NCBI GenBank assembly: GCA_028819215.1
Contig: JAPPMG010000049.1
Location: forward strand, 62,001 to 126,000
Source of the DNA: Bryobacterales bacterium
GTDB taxonomy: Bacteria; Acidobacteriota; Terriglobia; Bryobacterales; UBA6623
Length of the DNA stretch: 64,000 bases
Direction of reading: 5' to 3'
Below the pieces are notes generated by a model that did not search any database, was not told the origin of the DNA, and saw nothing but the letters and a program-made list of their open reading frames with translations. Shown one piece after another: positions 9,406 to 19,199 of this stretch. Every line of letters starts with the position of its first letter. Within the stretch, counting starts at the first letter, position 1. Made by a program: the position numbers and the translations under genes.

Positions 9406-11115
9406 CTAGCGGCCGTTGCCGATCTGTAACAGGACCGCCTCCCGAATGTCCCGCTTGGCGAACTTGCCGGTGGCAATCCGCGGAAGCGGCGTGTTTCGGA
9501 ACACGATGTTCGTAGGCACCTCGAAGCTGCCCAAGTGCCGCTCCATTTCGGAACGCAGCCGATCGGCGCTGATCGTTGCCCCCTGACGAGGCACCACCAC
9601 GGCTGCCAATTCCTCGCCCAGCCGCTCGTCGGGAATTCCGAAGGCCACGGCTTCGGCGACGCCTTCGCACTGATACAGCGCGTCCTCGACCCTGAGACAG
9701 CTGATATTCTCGCCGCCCCGGATCACGATGTCCTTGATGCGATCAACGACGTAGATGAATTCCTCGTCGTCGATGTAAGCCAGGTCCCCGGTTCGGAACC
9801 AGCCGTCCTGAAACGCCCGCGCTGTCGCATCCGGCTTGTTCCAGTACCCCCTCACCACGGGCGAGCCACGCACCCAGAGTTCGCCCGTGTCACCCGGCTC
9901 CACCTCCCGGCCGTCCTTGGGACTGACGATCTTCATGTCCATCAGGATCGAGGGGCGGCCGCTGCTGGTGGGCACTCGAACATAGTCGGGCGGACCGATC
10001 TGCGTCCCAATGGCGTTGGTTTCGGTCATGCCCCAGCCTGTGCCCGGCTGAGCGTTCTCCAGCACCTCCGGGATTGCCAGCACCTGCTGGGCAGGTCGGT
10101 GCGATCCGCCGCCGCCGACGGCAAGCAGGCTTGGCAACGTCCGCCCTTGCGCCTCGGCCGTGCGAACCAAGTCGCCCGTGATCGTGGGGACCGAGATGAA
10201 GTGGGTAATTCGATCCCGGTCGATGATCTCGATGGCTTCGTCAGCATCCCACTTGTACATCAGGGTCATACGGCGCCCGAACCGCAGTGCCGTCAGCATG
10301 CAGACGTGACACGCGGTGACGTGGAAGAACGGAATCGTGACGAGCATGCGGAACTGAACGTCGAGCGGTTCCCGGTATATCGGATCGCCCCGCAGCATCG
10401 CCTGGGCGCGGTTCTCGATCTCCCATCCGACCAGCGCGTGAATGACATTGCAGTGCGTGGAAATCGCGGCCTTGGGCCCGCCGGTCGACCCGGAAGTGTA
10501 GAGCATCAGGCAGTCGTCATCCGCCGAAATTGGAACCCGGCGCAGCGGTGCTGGCGACGATCGGCCTAGGACGCTGTCCCAATGATGGACACTTTGCGAA
10601 AGATCAGTTCGGTCACACCGCACCGCGATCGCCTGTACGCCCAGATCTTCAAGTTGGCTCTCGATGCGTTCGAGCCGCTCGCCATCGGCGATCAGTGTCG
10701 TGGCGCCCGCATCGCGCAACCCATAGGCGATCTCCTCGCCGCTCCACCAGCCGTTCAGCGATACGGTGATCGCGCCAAGGGCCATCGGGGCAAAGAAAGC
10801 GGCTGGCCACTCCGGGTAGTTCCGCATGCAGATCGCCACTCGATCGCCGCGCTGCACGCCAAGCCCTGATAGCGCCTCGGCCAGCCGGGCGGTCTGGTCG
10901 AGCACGTCCGCAAACGTATAGATCTCGTCTTGAAAGCTGATGTATTCGTAGTCGCCGAACCGTGCGGTGCCCGCCAGCAAATCGAGCAACGTGTCCGGGG
11001 CGCCGCTGACGACTCGGCAGACATTGCCATCCGGCATCCGCCGCTCGACGATCTCGTAGCTGGCCCCGGCAGCGGTGAGCGATGCGAGTACTTCTCTGCG
11101 CGCCTTTGCGGACAT
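9406..11115 (-). CDS. Acyl-CoA synthetase / AMP-dependent ligase (long- or medium-chain type)
   Basis: 569 aa, complete for the ANL superfamily. Visible motifs are A3 (LMLYTSGSTGGPKAA, near residue 205), A5 (GWGMTETNAIG), A7 (ELWVRGSPVVRGYW), A8 (GWFRTGDLAYIDDEEFIYVVDRIKDIVIRGGENI) and the C-terminal catalytic lysine region (PRIATGKFAKRDIRE). It activates a carboxylic acid with ATP to the acyl-adenylate and transfers it to CoA; chain length cannot be read from sequence. No signal peptide, so cytosolic. It is the last gene of a likely operon with the FAH-family gene (86 nt upstream) and the DUF2339 protein, which suggests catabolism of an organic or aromatic acid, though that is inference. Confidence 0.9.
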   Translation of the reverse strand: MSAKARREVLASLTAAGASYEIVERRMPDGNVCRVVSGAPDTLLDLLAGTARFGDYEYISFQDEIYTFADVLDQTARLAEALSGLGVQRGDRVAICMRNYPEWPAAFFAPMALGAITVSLNGWWSGEEIAYGLRDAGATTLIADGERLERIESQLEDLGVQAIAVRCDRTDLSQSVHHWDSVLGRSSPAPLRRVPISADDDCLMLYTSGSTGGPKAAISTHCNVIHALVGWEIENRAQAMLRGDPIYREPLDVQFRMLVTIPFFHVTACHVCMLTALRFGRRMTLMYKWDADEAIEIIDRDRITHFISVPTITGDLVRTAEAQGRTLPSLLAVGGGGSHRPAQQVLAIPEVLENAQPGTGWGMTETNAIGTQIGPPDYVRVPTSSGRPSILMDMKIVSPKDGREVEPGDTGELWVRGSPVVRGYWNKPDATARAFQDGWFRTGDLAYIDDEEFIYVVDRIKDIVIRGGENISCLRVEDALYQCEGVAEAVAFGIPDERLGEELAAVVVPRQGATISADRLRSEMERHLGSFEVPTNIVFRNTPLPRIATGKFAKRDIREAVLLQIGNGR

Positions 11116-11201
11116 TGAAGGGCGCGACCTATTTTGGCACGGCCTCAGGGCAGGCCATGCAGCGGCCTGAGGCAGCTAGAGCGATCCGGCCCGGCACGCG
11201 T

Positions 11202-12077
11202 TCAGAGTCGTGGTCGCGCCGGCTCGTCCTCGACCATATTGGACAACGTGCCAATGCCGGACAGCTCGACCTCGATTCTGTCGCCCGCCCGCATGAACAC
11301 GGGCGGCTTGCGCGCCTTGCCGACTCCGCCGGTGGTGCCGGTGGAGATCACATCCGCGGGATGCAGCGGGAAGACCGTGGAGATGTATTCGACCAAGGCA
11401 GGCACGTCAAACACTAGGTCGCTAGTCGGCGCGCTCTGCATGATCCGGCCGTTGAGCCTGGTCTCCAGGCGGAGCTGGCCAGGGTCGGGGATCTCGTCGG
11501 TCGTGACCATCCATGGACCAAACGCGCCCGAACGCCAGAAGTTCTTGCCAGGCGTGAACTGCGACGTGTGCGCCTGGAAGTCGCGGATCGAGCCATCGTT
11601 GTAGCAGCTGTAGCCAGCAACGTGCTGCAAGGCCTGCGCAGCGGGGATGTGGCGCCCGCTGCGACCGATGATGACCGCGAGTTCGCCCTCGAAGTCGTGC
11701 TGCTCAGACACGGATGGACGGATGATGGCCTCGCCATGGCCGACGTGGGAATCGGGGAAGCGCGTGAACAGAGTCGGGTACGACGGCACCTGACGCCCGG
11801 TCTCCTCGATGTGCGACTTGTAGTTCAGCCCCACGCAGATGATCCGGCCGGGATCCGGGATCGGCGGCAGGAAGCGAACCTCTTCCAGCGGGAAGTCACA
11901 GCTGAGCCCGCCTGCAAGGTCGCGCAGCTGGTCTACGACCCCCGCGCGGATCACGGCCGACAGTGTAGGCCAACGCTCGGAGTAGCGGGCCGCGAGATCT
12001 ATGACTCCCTGACCCACGACAGCGCCGTAGCCGGACCGCTCACCGCGACTGAAACTGAGCAGCTTCATACTATCCAT
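11202..12077 (-). CDS. Fumarylacetoacetate hydrolase (FAH) family protein
   Basis: 291 aa; the FAH C-terminal domain occupies residues about 75-290. Family motifs are CVGLNYKSHIEETG, the metal-binding acidic cluster HDFEGELAVIIGRSGR, YSCYNDGSIRDFQ, FLVYISTVFPLHPADVISTGTTGGVG-like glycine-rich end, and the closing IEVELSGIGTLSN. Members are Mg2+/Mn2+ enzymes acting on 2-keto acids (ureidoglycolate lyase, 2-keto-4-pentenoate hydratase, acylpyruvase types); the exact activity is not resolvable. Internal ATG at 12068 (MKLLSFSRG) is an alternative start. It lies between DUF2339 (41 nt upstream) and the acyl-CoA ligase, same strand. Confidence 0.88.
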   Translation of the reverse strand: MDSMKLLSFSRGERSGYGAVVGQGVIDLAARYSERWPTLSAVIRAGVVDQLRDLAGGLSCDFPLEEVRFLPPIPDPGRIICVGLNYKSHIEETGRQVPSYPTLFTRFPDSHVGHGEAIIRPSVSEQHDFEGELAVIIGRSGRHIPAAQALQHVAGYSCYNDGSIRDFQAHTSQFTPGKNFWRSGAFGPWMVTTDEIPDPGQLRLETRLNGRIMQSAPTSDLVFDVPALVEYISTVFPLHPADVISTGTTGGVGKARKPPVFMRAGDRIEVELSGIGTLSNMVEDEPARPRL

Positions 12078-12117
12078 TAAAGCCGCTCGAAGGCTCGCGG
12101 TCGGAAGACCGAGGAGC

Positions 12118-14634
12118 CTATTCGCGAGCCGATCCGGGCAGGAGCGTTGCGCGGAACTTCTGGTGCAGCAGGGCCAAGCCCAGCAGGCTCAGCCCGAGGC
12201 CGAGGAAGGAGCCTGCGCGGAGCAGCCCGGAGAGCCCCGACATATCGACCAAGAAGACCTTGGCCACAGCCAGCACCAGCAATGCCATTCCCGCCCGGTA
12301 TACGCCGGCACCGAATCGCAGGCCGCCGGCCAGCACGGCAGCGAAGGCCATGCATGTCCACGTAATCGAATATGTCGCCATCTCACCGTCTCCGGGACGC
12401 GCCGCTATGTCTAGCGCGCCCTGCCAGAGATGCCGAATCTCCAGCGTCACGAATACGAACACGGCCAAGGCGGCCACCCTCCTCGCCCAGCGAGCGGACG
12501 GCGCTTCGGAGAAGCGGCCAGCCAAGGCCGCGAGCAGCACCGGCGCGCCGTAGGCCAGCAACAACAGATTCCAGACGGGGGTTGATGAGACCGTCTCATC
12601 ACTCCACAACGGATTGAGCACCAGCAAGACCGCCGCATAGTTCGCCAGAGCCATTGCCATGAGCGCTCTCGATGCCCAAAGGTAAACGGCTGCGATGTGC
12701 TCGCTCGCTCGCGAACGCCAGTAGTACGCCATGCCCAACGCGGCCCAGATGACCGTGTTGAACGAGGCTTCGGCCAGAGAATACTCTTCGGCCAGAATCG
12801 AGCCATCGTAGATCCAGCTACGCGGCACGGCCCAGAGCGTCAGCACAAGCAACTGGACTCCGGCGGCCTCGGTCCAGCGTCGCAGGCGCGGGAGGGGGAG
12901 TGCGACTCGGCTGGCAAGGAAGCAGGCCAGCGTCGAGCCTCCATAGGCCCAGACCGCCCAATGAGTGCCGGACGAATAGCTCTCAAGCCACGGATTCAGA
13001 GACAGCCGCAGAACCGTCACGGCCAGTACGCCCTTAGTCGCCCATAGCAAATTGTTGGCCCCCGAGCGTGCTGCAAACCACGCCAGCGGCACGGCTTGCG
13101 CGGCCAGCGCGACAGTTAGCCCGGCCTCGCTGAAGAACATGGCGGCCGCGAGCGAATACGCGCCGGAGCATCCCAGTACGCACCAGCCGTAGGGCAGCTC
13201 ATCGCCACGCCGCTGGAAGATCAGGCCGGTCGCTGCGTACACGCAGCCGATGGCTAGGCTAGCCGCAGCCCACAGGGCCGACGAGGAATGGTCGGTTGCC
13301 AGGAAGAAGGCCAGCGCGAGCCAGGACAGAGGCCCCAACACCGGCAGCGGCACCCACTTCGCGGCGGCAGCGCCGCGGCGTAGCAACAGGAACGGGCCCA
13401 GCACATGCACGAGTCCGCTGCAAGCGGCATACAGGACCATCTGGGGCATCCAAGCAACGAGGCTGGGCTGCCAGCTGAGACCGGAGCGATCCAGCTCGAG
13501 ACCCGTCGACAACCAAGCAACGCCCTGCACGGCCAAGATCATCGGCGGCAGCGCGGAGTAGCGCGGGAACCAGTGGCACGCGAGATACACCGTGACGGGC
13601 AGCAGTACCCACAGCAGCGCCCCGTTAAAGGCAAAGGGCTCGTTGGCAATCGACAGCCCTTGAACCACGATCACCAGGCCCAGCCCCCACCAAGTCGGGG
13701 GCGCGCCTGAGGCGGCCGGCACCGAGCCGTCGTCCCCAGACGATCTCCATGTCGGCGCAATGGGACCGATCCAGCTCAGACGCGGCCACCAGTTCAGCGC
13801 GGGCATGAAGATCAGGCATGCGGCCAGAGCCGCCAGATAGAGACCGCGGACCCCGTCGGCGCTGGCATTGCCGAGCGAGACCAGATTCCAGCCGAGCGCG
13901 GCGGCGAGCATGCACCACCACAGCCACCTGCGGTAGGCATAGCGCACCATGAGCATGCCGGAAACACTGACGACGGTGGCATACGCAAGCACGCCGCCCA
14001 TTCGATCGCTGTCCCCTCCCACCAGCAGCGGCACAGCGTAGCCCCCGAGGATGCCCAGAACGGCAAGGACTGGGCCGTGCTGCAATGCGAGCACCATGGT
14101 TGCAATCGCCAGCACAGCCAACGCTGCGAACGCCGGGAGAGGTTGGATGAGGTCGTACAGGTGCAGCGCGGCCAAGATCGCGGCACAGATCGTAATGCTC
14201 CCGGCGGCGGCAAGGGCTGACAGGGCCGGATGGTAGCCGCTTGCAGTGCGAACGCGCCACGCCACGACGGCGTGCATGGCCAGCCCGCCGACAACTCCGA
14301 GCAGAACCCTTGCGACCGGCGTGAGCAAGCCTTGGTCAATCGAGTACTTGACCAAGAAGATTCCGGCGAGAGCAACAGAGACACCGCCGAGCCAAACCAT
14401 CCAGTTGATTCTGGTTAGCGCCGACGGACGCCTTTCTGGCACCCGCTTGGCCGGCGCGGCCGCCTGCTTGGCGGGCTGCGGCCTAACCCCAGGCTCGACA
14501 GCTGGCGCGGCAGCCCGCGGCTCTTCGCCCGACGCTCGATGCACAGTGCGCTGAAGATCGTCGATCTGCCGGGAAAGCTGGCGAATGCGATACCACAGGA
14601 CTATGGCGAGCCCCAAGGCGATGACCCCTATCAC
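12118..14634 (-). CDS. DUF2339 polytopic membrane protein
   Basis: 838 aa, almost entirely hydrophobic helices (more than 20 predictable segments), beginning with a short TM helix (IGVIALGLAIVLWYRI) followed by a coiled-coil-prone stretch (RQLSRQIDDLQRTVHRA) and a Pro/Ala-rich linker. The membrane body opens with RINWMVWLGGVSVALAGIFLVKYSIDQG, the hallmark start of DUF2339 proteins. The family has no established function; transport or envelope-lipid roles are speculative. Start is GTG at 14634, with GGACAGGA upstream as a possible ribosome binding site. It heads the minus-strand group with the FAH and acyl-CoA ligase genes. Confidence 0.88.
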   Translation of the reverse strand: MIGVIALGLAIVLWYRIRQLSRQIDDLQRTVHRASGEEPRAAAPAVEPGVRPQPAKQAAAPAKRVPERRPSALTRINWMVWLGGVSVALAGIFLVKYSIDQGLLTPVARVLLGVVGGLAMHAVVAWRVRTASGYHPALSALAAAGSITICAAILAALHLYDLIQPLPAFAALAVLAIATMVLALQHGPVLAVLGILGGYAVPLLVGGDSDRMGGVLAYATVVSVSGMLMVRYAYRRWLWWCMLAAALGWNLVSLGNASADGVRGLYLAALAACLIFMPALNWWPRLSWIGPIAPTWRSSGDDGSVPAASGAPPTWWGLGLVIVVQGLSIANEPFAFNGALLWVLLPVTVYLACHWFPRYSALPPMILAVQGVAWLSTGLELDRSGLSWQPSLVAWMPQMVLYAACSGLVHVLGPFLLLRRGAAAAKWVPLPVLGPLSWLALAFFLATDHSSSALWAAASLAIGCVYAATGLIFQRRGDELPYGWCVLGCSGAYSLAAAMFFSEAGLTVALAAQAVPLAWFAARSGANNLLWATKGVLAVTVLRLSLNPWLESYSSGTHWAVWAYGGSTLACFLASRVALPLPRLRRWTEAAGVQLLVLTLWAVPRSWIYDGSILAEEYSLAEASFNTVIWAALGMAYYWRSRASEHIAAVYLWASRALMAMALANYAAVLLVLNPLWSDETVSSTPVWNLLLLAYGAPVLLAALAGRFSEAPSARWARRVAALAVFVFVTLEIRHLWQGALDIAARPGDGEMATYSITWTCMAFAAVLAGGLRFGAGVYRAGMALLVLAVAKVFLVDMSGLSGLLRAGSFLGLGLSLLGLALLHQKFRATLLPGSARE

Positions 14635-14770
14635 GATGATCCTGTCCCCGCGCGGCAGGCGCGGCAGGCCGGTCGCCCAACCAACGCCTCTATGCCGCAG
14701 GCTTCGTCAGAGCTTGGAGTATAGCCGGATCGGATCGCCCCGGGCTGTCGCCGCCGTGTACAGTGACCCC

Positions 14771-15796
14771 ATGGGCAAGACGTTCAGGGCGGTGGCGATC
14801 GGAGCGGGCTACTTCTCGGGATTCCAGCTCGAAGCTTGGAATCGCATCCCCGAGGTGAGCCTCGCCGCGATCTCGAACCGCACCGAGGCCAAGGCGAGAC
14901 GCCACATGGCCACGTACGGGATCCCCCGTTGCTACAGCGATTGGCGCGAAATGATCGATCAGGAGCGGCCCGATTTTGTCGATATCATCACACCGCCCGA
15001 GACACATGCGGAGATCTGCGACCACGCCGCGAGTCGGGGAATTGCAATCGTTTGCCAGAAACCGCTGGCACCGTCCCTGGAGGAGAGCGCATCCATCGTC
15101 CAACGCGCGAAGGAATGCGGAGTGCGATTCATGGTGCACGAGAACTTTCGCTGGCAGCCGTGGTATCGCGAGATCAAGCGGACACTGTCGCAGGACCTGA
15201 TCGGAGAGCCGACGCACCTGTACTTCCGGATGCGCACCGGGGATGGGTGGAGCGAAGACGCCTACTTGGCGCGCCAGCCATTCTTCAGGCAGTATCCGAG
15301 GCTCTTGGTCTACGAGACCGCTGTCCACTTCATCGACACGTTCCGCTTCTTGCTCGGAGAGGTCACCCTCGTCTTTGCGCAGCTGCGGCGCTTGAACGCG
15401 GCGATCCGGGGCGAGGACGCGGGACAAATCCTGTTCTCCTTCGAGAGCGGCGCGACGGCGATCCTTGACGCGAACCGCTATAACGAAGCCGAGACGCCCA
15501 ACCCCAGGTACACATTCGGCGAATTGCGGCTAGACGGCACCGGCGGGCACTTGGCAATGGAGGCGGACTCCTCCATGCGCATCAAGCCGCTTGGCGAGGA
15601 CAGTCGCACGGTCGAGTATCCGCGCGAGAACCGCAACTTCGCCGGCGACTGCGTGTATCGCCTGCAGCGGCACTTCATCGACCGCATGCTGGACGGCAAG
15701 AACTTCGAGTCCACGGGCGAGGACTACCTCAAGACTCTAGCCATCGTCGAAGCCGTATACGCATCAGCCGAGTCCGGCGAGGCTGTCCGCGTATAA
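14771..15796 (+). CDS. Gfo/Idh/MocA family oxidoreductase (cytosolic)
   Basis: 341 aa from ATG 14771, the start that places the Rossmann motif AIGAGYFSGFQLEAW at the N-terminus. The NAD(P)-binding domain (residues 1-125) includes DFVDIITPPETHAEI and the catalytic-lysine motif as CQKPLAPS (EKP variant). The C-terminal alpha/beta domain starts at HENFRWQPWYREIK. These enzymes oxidise or reduce hydroxyl groups of sugars and inositols. No signal peptide, unlike the two related proteins at 29448-30803 and 44509-45750. It precedes the sialidase-sulfatase gene by 25 nt in the same direction, so a role in processing a released sugar is plausible. 136 nt separate it from the divergent DUF2339 gene. 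Confidence 0.88.
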   Translation: MGKTFRAVAIGAGYFSGFQLEAWNRIPEVSLAAISNRTEAKARRHMATYGIPRCYSDWREMIDQERPDFVDIITPPETHAEICDHAASRGIAIVCQKPLAPSLEESASIVQRAKECGVRFMVHENFRWQPWYREIKRTLSQDLIGEPTHLYFRMRTGDGWSEDAYLARQPFFRQYPRLLVYETAVHFIDTFRFLLGEVTLVFAQLRRLNAAIRGEDAGQILFSFESGATAILDANRYNEAETPNPRYTFGELRLDGTGGHLAMEADSSMRIKPLGEDSRTVEYPRENRNFAGDCVYRLQRHFIDRMLDGKNFESTGEDYLKTLAIVEAVYASAESGEAVRV

Positions 15797-15821
15797 CCGC
15801 GGTGGCTCCCTGCAACGCTCT

Positions 15822-18407
15822 ATGATTGTGGGCGCGATGCCCGCTCAACTGCGTACCGTGTTCGAATCGTCACGCCTCCGGGCAGGGGCGGCGTGCGTGT
15901 GCGCTCTTGCCGTAGCCGCGATTCCGTCTTTGGCCCAGCAGCCCCGGGGATACTCGATTCCAACTGTGGATCTCGCCGACGAGACTCACCGCCAAGTCGT
16001 CGTCGATCGGGAGACGGGCCAATATCTGGGCCACCCGTCCACGCTGCTTCTGCCCGACAACCGGACCATTCTGATCGCCTACCCCAAGGGCCACGGCAGG
16101 GGAGCCATCGTCTACAAGAAGAGCTTCGACGGCGGGCTGACCTGGACCGAGCGCCTCGAGACGCCGGAAAACTGGGCCACATCCATGGAGGTGCCTACGC
16201 TCTTCCGATTGGTCGATCCCGAAGGAGTGCCGCGCATCGTGATGTTCTCGGGCAAGGCCGGCGGGGTGCGCGTTGCGTATTCCGGGGACGAGGGCGAGAC
16301 TTGGTCGCCGCTGCGGCCCATCAACACCCCTGGCCCCAGCTACGGTGGCATCGTCGCCATGGGTTCGATGGTCGAGCGCAAGGACGGCTCCTACATGGCG
16401 TTCTTCCACGACGACGGCCGCTGGCTGCGCACTCCCCCGGAGCATCCGCAAGGCAAAGTCTTCGAGGTGTACCAAGTGGTCTCGTCCGACGGCGGGCTGA
16501 CGTGGTCGCAGCCTACGGTGATCGCCAAGCATCCTGTCGCGCACCTGTGTGAGCCGGGCGCGTTGCGGTCCCCGGACGGCAAGCAGATCGCCGTGCTACT
16601 CCGCGAAAACAGCCGCAAGCTGAACTCATTCGTCATCTTCTCTGACGACGAGGGCCAGACGTGGAGCGAGCCGCGGGAGCTGCCGGGCGCCCTGACCGGC
16701 GACCGGCACACAGCCAGGTATGGTCCCGACGGCCGCCTGTTCATCAGCTTCCGCGACCGTACCCACGACAGCCCGACCCACGGCGACTGGGTCGGCTGGG
16801 TCGGCACGTATGAAGACATCGCCGCCGGCCGCGAGGGCCAATACCGCGTGCGGTTGATGGACAACCACGAGCGCGCCGACACCGCTTACCCGGGCGTGGA
16901 GCTGCTCCCGGACGGCACCTTCGTGGTGACCACGTACGGGCATTGGACTCCGGGGGAGGAACCCTACATCGTCAGCGTGCGCTTCACGCTAGACGAACTC
17001 GATGCCCGGGCGAAATTCGCCTCGAATGAACCGACGTCTCTAGTGCGAGCATCGGCGCGGCGCACACTGGGACCTGATGCCAGCGCGGACCAGCCCAACA
17101 TCCTGTTTATCGCCGTGGACGACCTCAACGACTGGGTGCTGGAGCCGGATTCGCCGCTGAAGATGCCGAATCTGCGGCGCTTGGCGCGGCGCGGGGCGCT
17201 GTTCGAGCGGGCATACACAGCGGCGCCGGCTTGCAATCCGTCGCGTGTGGCTCTGCTGACCGGGCGGCACCCTGCCAGCACCGGTGTCTACGACAACCGT
17301 TCCGACTGGCGGCGCGCCCTGCCCGGCGCGGTCACCTTGCCGCGCTACTTCATGAACCACGGATACCGAGTCGAGGGCGCGGGGAAGATATTCCACCACC
17401 ACGACAACAGCGCCTATCACGACGACGAGTCATTCCACCGTTTCGAGAAGATGCAGCTCGATCCCATGCCGCCGCGCAAGTTCAACGGCATTGCCGCGGT
17501 GCGCAGCGCAAATTTCGACTGGGGCCTGTGGCCGCTGGACGAGACCTTGACACCGGACGCCCGCTCGGTGAACTTCGGAATCCGCTTTCTCGAGCGCGAG
17601 CATGACCGGCCCTTTTTCCTCGCGATCGGCCTGTTCCGACCCCACATGCCCTTCCACGCCCCGCCGAAGTACTTCGGCGCTTACCCTAGCGGCCATGTGG
17701 CCATGCCTCGCACGCACCCGAACGACTTGGACGACATTCCGACGGGCGGACAGGCACTGCTGCGCGAAAAGCAGCACTTCATGCAGGCCATCCGTGAGGC
17801 AGACCAAGAGCGGCCCGGCACATGGAAGGAGGCGGTGCGGGCATATCAAGCCAGTTGCACGTTCGCCGACCACCAGCTAGGACGCCTGCTGGACGCACTG
17901 GCCCGCTCGGAGCATGCCAAGTCCACTGTCATCGTGCTGTGGTCAGATCACGGCTACCACCTCGGCGAAAAGAACCACTGGGAAAAATTCGCGCTGTGGG
18001 AAAAATCGACCCGCGTTCCGTTGGTGCTGGTGGCGCCCGGCACGACCTCGCCGGGCACTGTCGTGCAGTCTCCGGCTTCGCTGCTGGATCTGTATCCGAC
18101 TCTGCTGGAACTTGCAGGACTCCCTCCGAAGCCGGATTTGGAAGGGGAAACCCTGCTCCCACAGCTGAAGAACCCGCACCGCAAGCGGGCGGTGTCAATG
18201 ACCTACCTGCGTGGCAATCACGCGGTGCGGTCCAATCGCTGGCGCTACATCCGCTACGCCGATGGCAGCGAGGAGTTGTACGACCACTCCAGCGACCCAC
18301 ACGAGTTCGCCAACCTCGCCCTCACGGGCGAGCACGCAGACACCATCCTCGAGATGCGACGGGCCCTGCCGCGCAAGAATGCACCGAACGCGGCAAGCCT
18401 GCGCTGA
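15822..18407 (+). CDS. Sialidase-like (BNR/Asp-box) and sulfatase fusion protein, secreted
   Basis: 861 aa. Residues about 21-39 form a Sec signal (ACVCALAVAAIPSLAQ); ATG 15837 is an alternative start. Residues about 55-395 are a sialidase-superfamily propeller with four Asp-boxes: SFDGGLTW (101-108), SGDEGETW (154-161), SSDGGLTW (221-228) and SDDEGQTW (274-281). After a linker (about 396-424), NILFIAVDDLNDWV starts a full sulfatase domain. It carries metal Asp433/434, the formylglycine motif CNPSR with Cys471, and VLWSDHGYHLGEKNHWEK, resembling iduronate-2-sulfatase-type family S1 enzymes. The two halves would cleave a sialic-acid-like or other glycoside and remove sulfate esters. Cys471 would need FGE maturation. 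No stop or frameshift occurs at the junction, so this is one polypeptide as sequenced. Confidence 0.9.
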   Translation: MIVGAMPAQLRTVFESSRLRAGAACVCALAVAAIPSLAQQPRGYSIPTVDLADETHRQVVVDRETGQYLGHPSTLLLPDNRTILIAYPKGHGRGAIVYKKSFDGGLTWTERLETPENWATSMEVPTLFRLVDPEGVPRIVMFSGKAGGVRVAYSGDEGETWSPLRPINTPGPSYGGIVAMGSMVERKDGSYMAFFHDDGRWLRTPPEHPQGKVFEVYQVVSSDGGLTWSQPTVIAKHPVAHLCEPGALRSPDGKQIAVLLRENSRKLNSFVIFSDDEGQTWSEPRELPGALTGDRHTARYGPDGRLFISFRDRTHDSPTHGDWVGWVGTYEDIAAGREGQYRVRLMDNHERADTAYPGVELLPDGTFVVTTYGHWTPGEEPYIVSVRFTLDELDARAKFASNEPTSLVRASARRTLGPDASADQPNILFIAVDDLNDWVLEPDSPLKMPNLRRLARRGALFERAYTAAPACNPSRVALLTGRHPASTGVYDNRSDWRRALPGAVTLPRYFMNHGYRVEGAGKIFHHHDNSAYHDDESFHRFEKMQLDPMPPRKFNGIAAVRSANFDWGLWPLDETLTPDARSVNFGIRFLEREHDRPFFLAIGLFRPHMPFHAPPKYFGAYPSGHVAMPRTHPNDLDDIPTGGQALLREKQHFMQAIREADQERPGTWKEAVRAYQASCTFADHQLGRLLDALARSEHAKSTVIVLWSDHGYHLGEKNHWEKFALWEKSTRVPLVLVAPGTTSPGTVVQSPASLLDLYPTLLELAGLPPKPDLEGETLLPQLKNPHRKRAVSMTYLRGNHAVRSNRWRYIRYADGSEELYDHSSDPHEFANLALTGEHADTILEMRRALPRKNAPNAASLR

Positions 18408-18424
18408 GTTCCTAGGCTCGCGCT

Positions 18425-19195
18425 ATGGCTTCGCACTTCGGCAACCCTGCTCATCACCACCAAAGCGTCGACACAACGATGCTGGCGGCCGCTGATTTGG
18501 CGCGGCAAGGCTGCCCCGAGGGCACGATCGTGACCGCGGACGAGCAAACAGCAGGACGTGGCCGCCTCGGCAGGAGCTGGATTTCCCGAGCCGGTCTCGG
18601 GCTATATTTCTCGCTGGTGCTGCGGCCGCCGGTCCGCCCGCACGCGGCGCCAGTCCTGACACTTGTCGCCGGGTTGGCGGTCAAAGAGGCCCTAGAAGGC
18701 CTGACAGGCCTCCCCTGTGACATCCGCTGGCCCAACGACATCCTCGTGAACGAGCGCAAGTGCTGCGGGATTCTCGTGGAGATGGAGGCCGAGCGCCAGC
18801 AGGTCGATCATGTCATTGTCGGTATCGGCATCAACCTCAACCACACGGAGTTTCCTCCCGATTTGGGCGACAGTGCAACGTCGCTGCGTATCGAGACCGG
18901 CAAGAATTGGTCCCGGGAACAGGTTCTCGATCCCGTGCTGAGATCATTGGAGTCGCTCTACGATCTGTACCTAGATGGGGGAGCCGCGCCTGTCTTGGAG
19001 GCATTCCAAGCGGCTTCCAGCTATGCCCGGGGCCGGCGCGTGGTCATCGAAGGCGTCCCCGAAGATGGCTCCGTGCCGGTACGGGGCGTGACCGCCGGCC
19101 TGAACGAACATGGCTTGCTCATGCTAGAGGACGCCGAGGGCGATGTCGTCCCAATCGTCGCCGGAAGTGTGCGCCCGGACACAGGCACAATATAG
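18425..19195 (+). CDS. birA: Biotin--[acetyl-CoA-carboxylase] ligase, monofunctional
   Basis: 256 aa. The biotin-protein-ligase catalytic domain carries the adenylate-binding loop GRGRLGRSWIS (about residues 41-51), RWPNDILVNERKCCGILVEM near 101-120 and GIGINLNH. The C-terminal SH3-like domain follows (GRRVVIEGVPEDGSVPVRG). There is no N-terminal winged-helix DNA-binding domain, so this is the non-regulatory type. It activates biotin with ATP and attaches it to the biotin carboxyl carrier. It ends 4 nt before coaX and is followed by pncB, forming a cofactor-biosynthesis block downstream of the unrelated sulfatase fusion (17 nt spacing). Confidence 0.92.
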   Translation: MASHFGNPAHHHQSVDTTMLAAADLARQGCPEGTIVTADEQTAGRGRLGRSWISRAGLGLYFSLVLRPPVRPHAAPVLTLVAGLAVKEALEGLTGLPCDIRWPNDILVNERKCCGILVEMEAERQQVDHVIVGIGINLNHTEFPPDLGDSATSLRIETGKNWSREQVLDPVLRSLESLYDLYLDGGAAPVLEAFQAASSYARGRRVVIEGVPEDGSVPVRGVTAGLNEHGLLMLEDAEGDVVPIVAGSVRPDTGTI

Positions 19196-19199
19196 ATTC

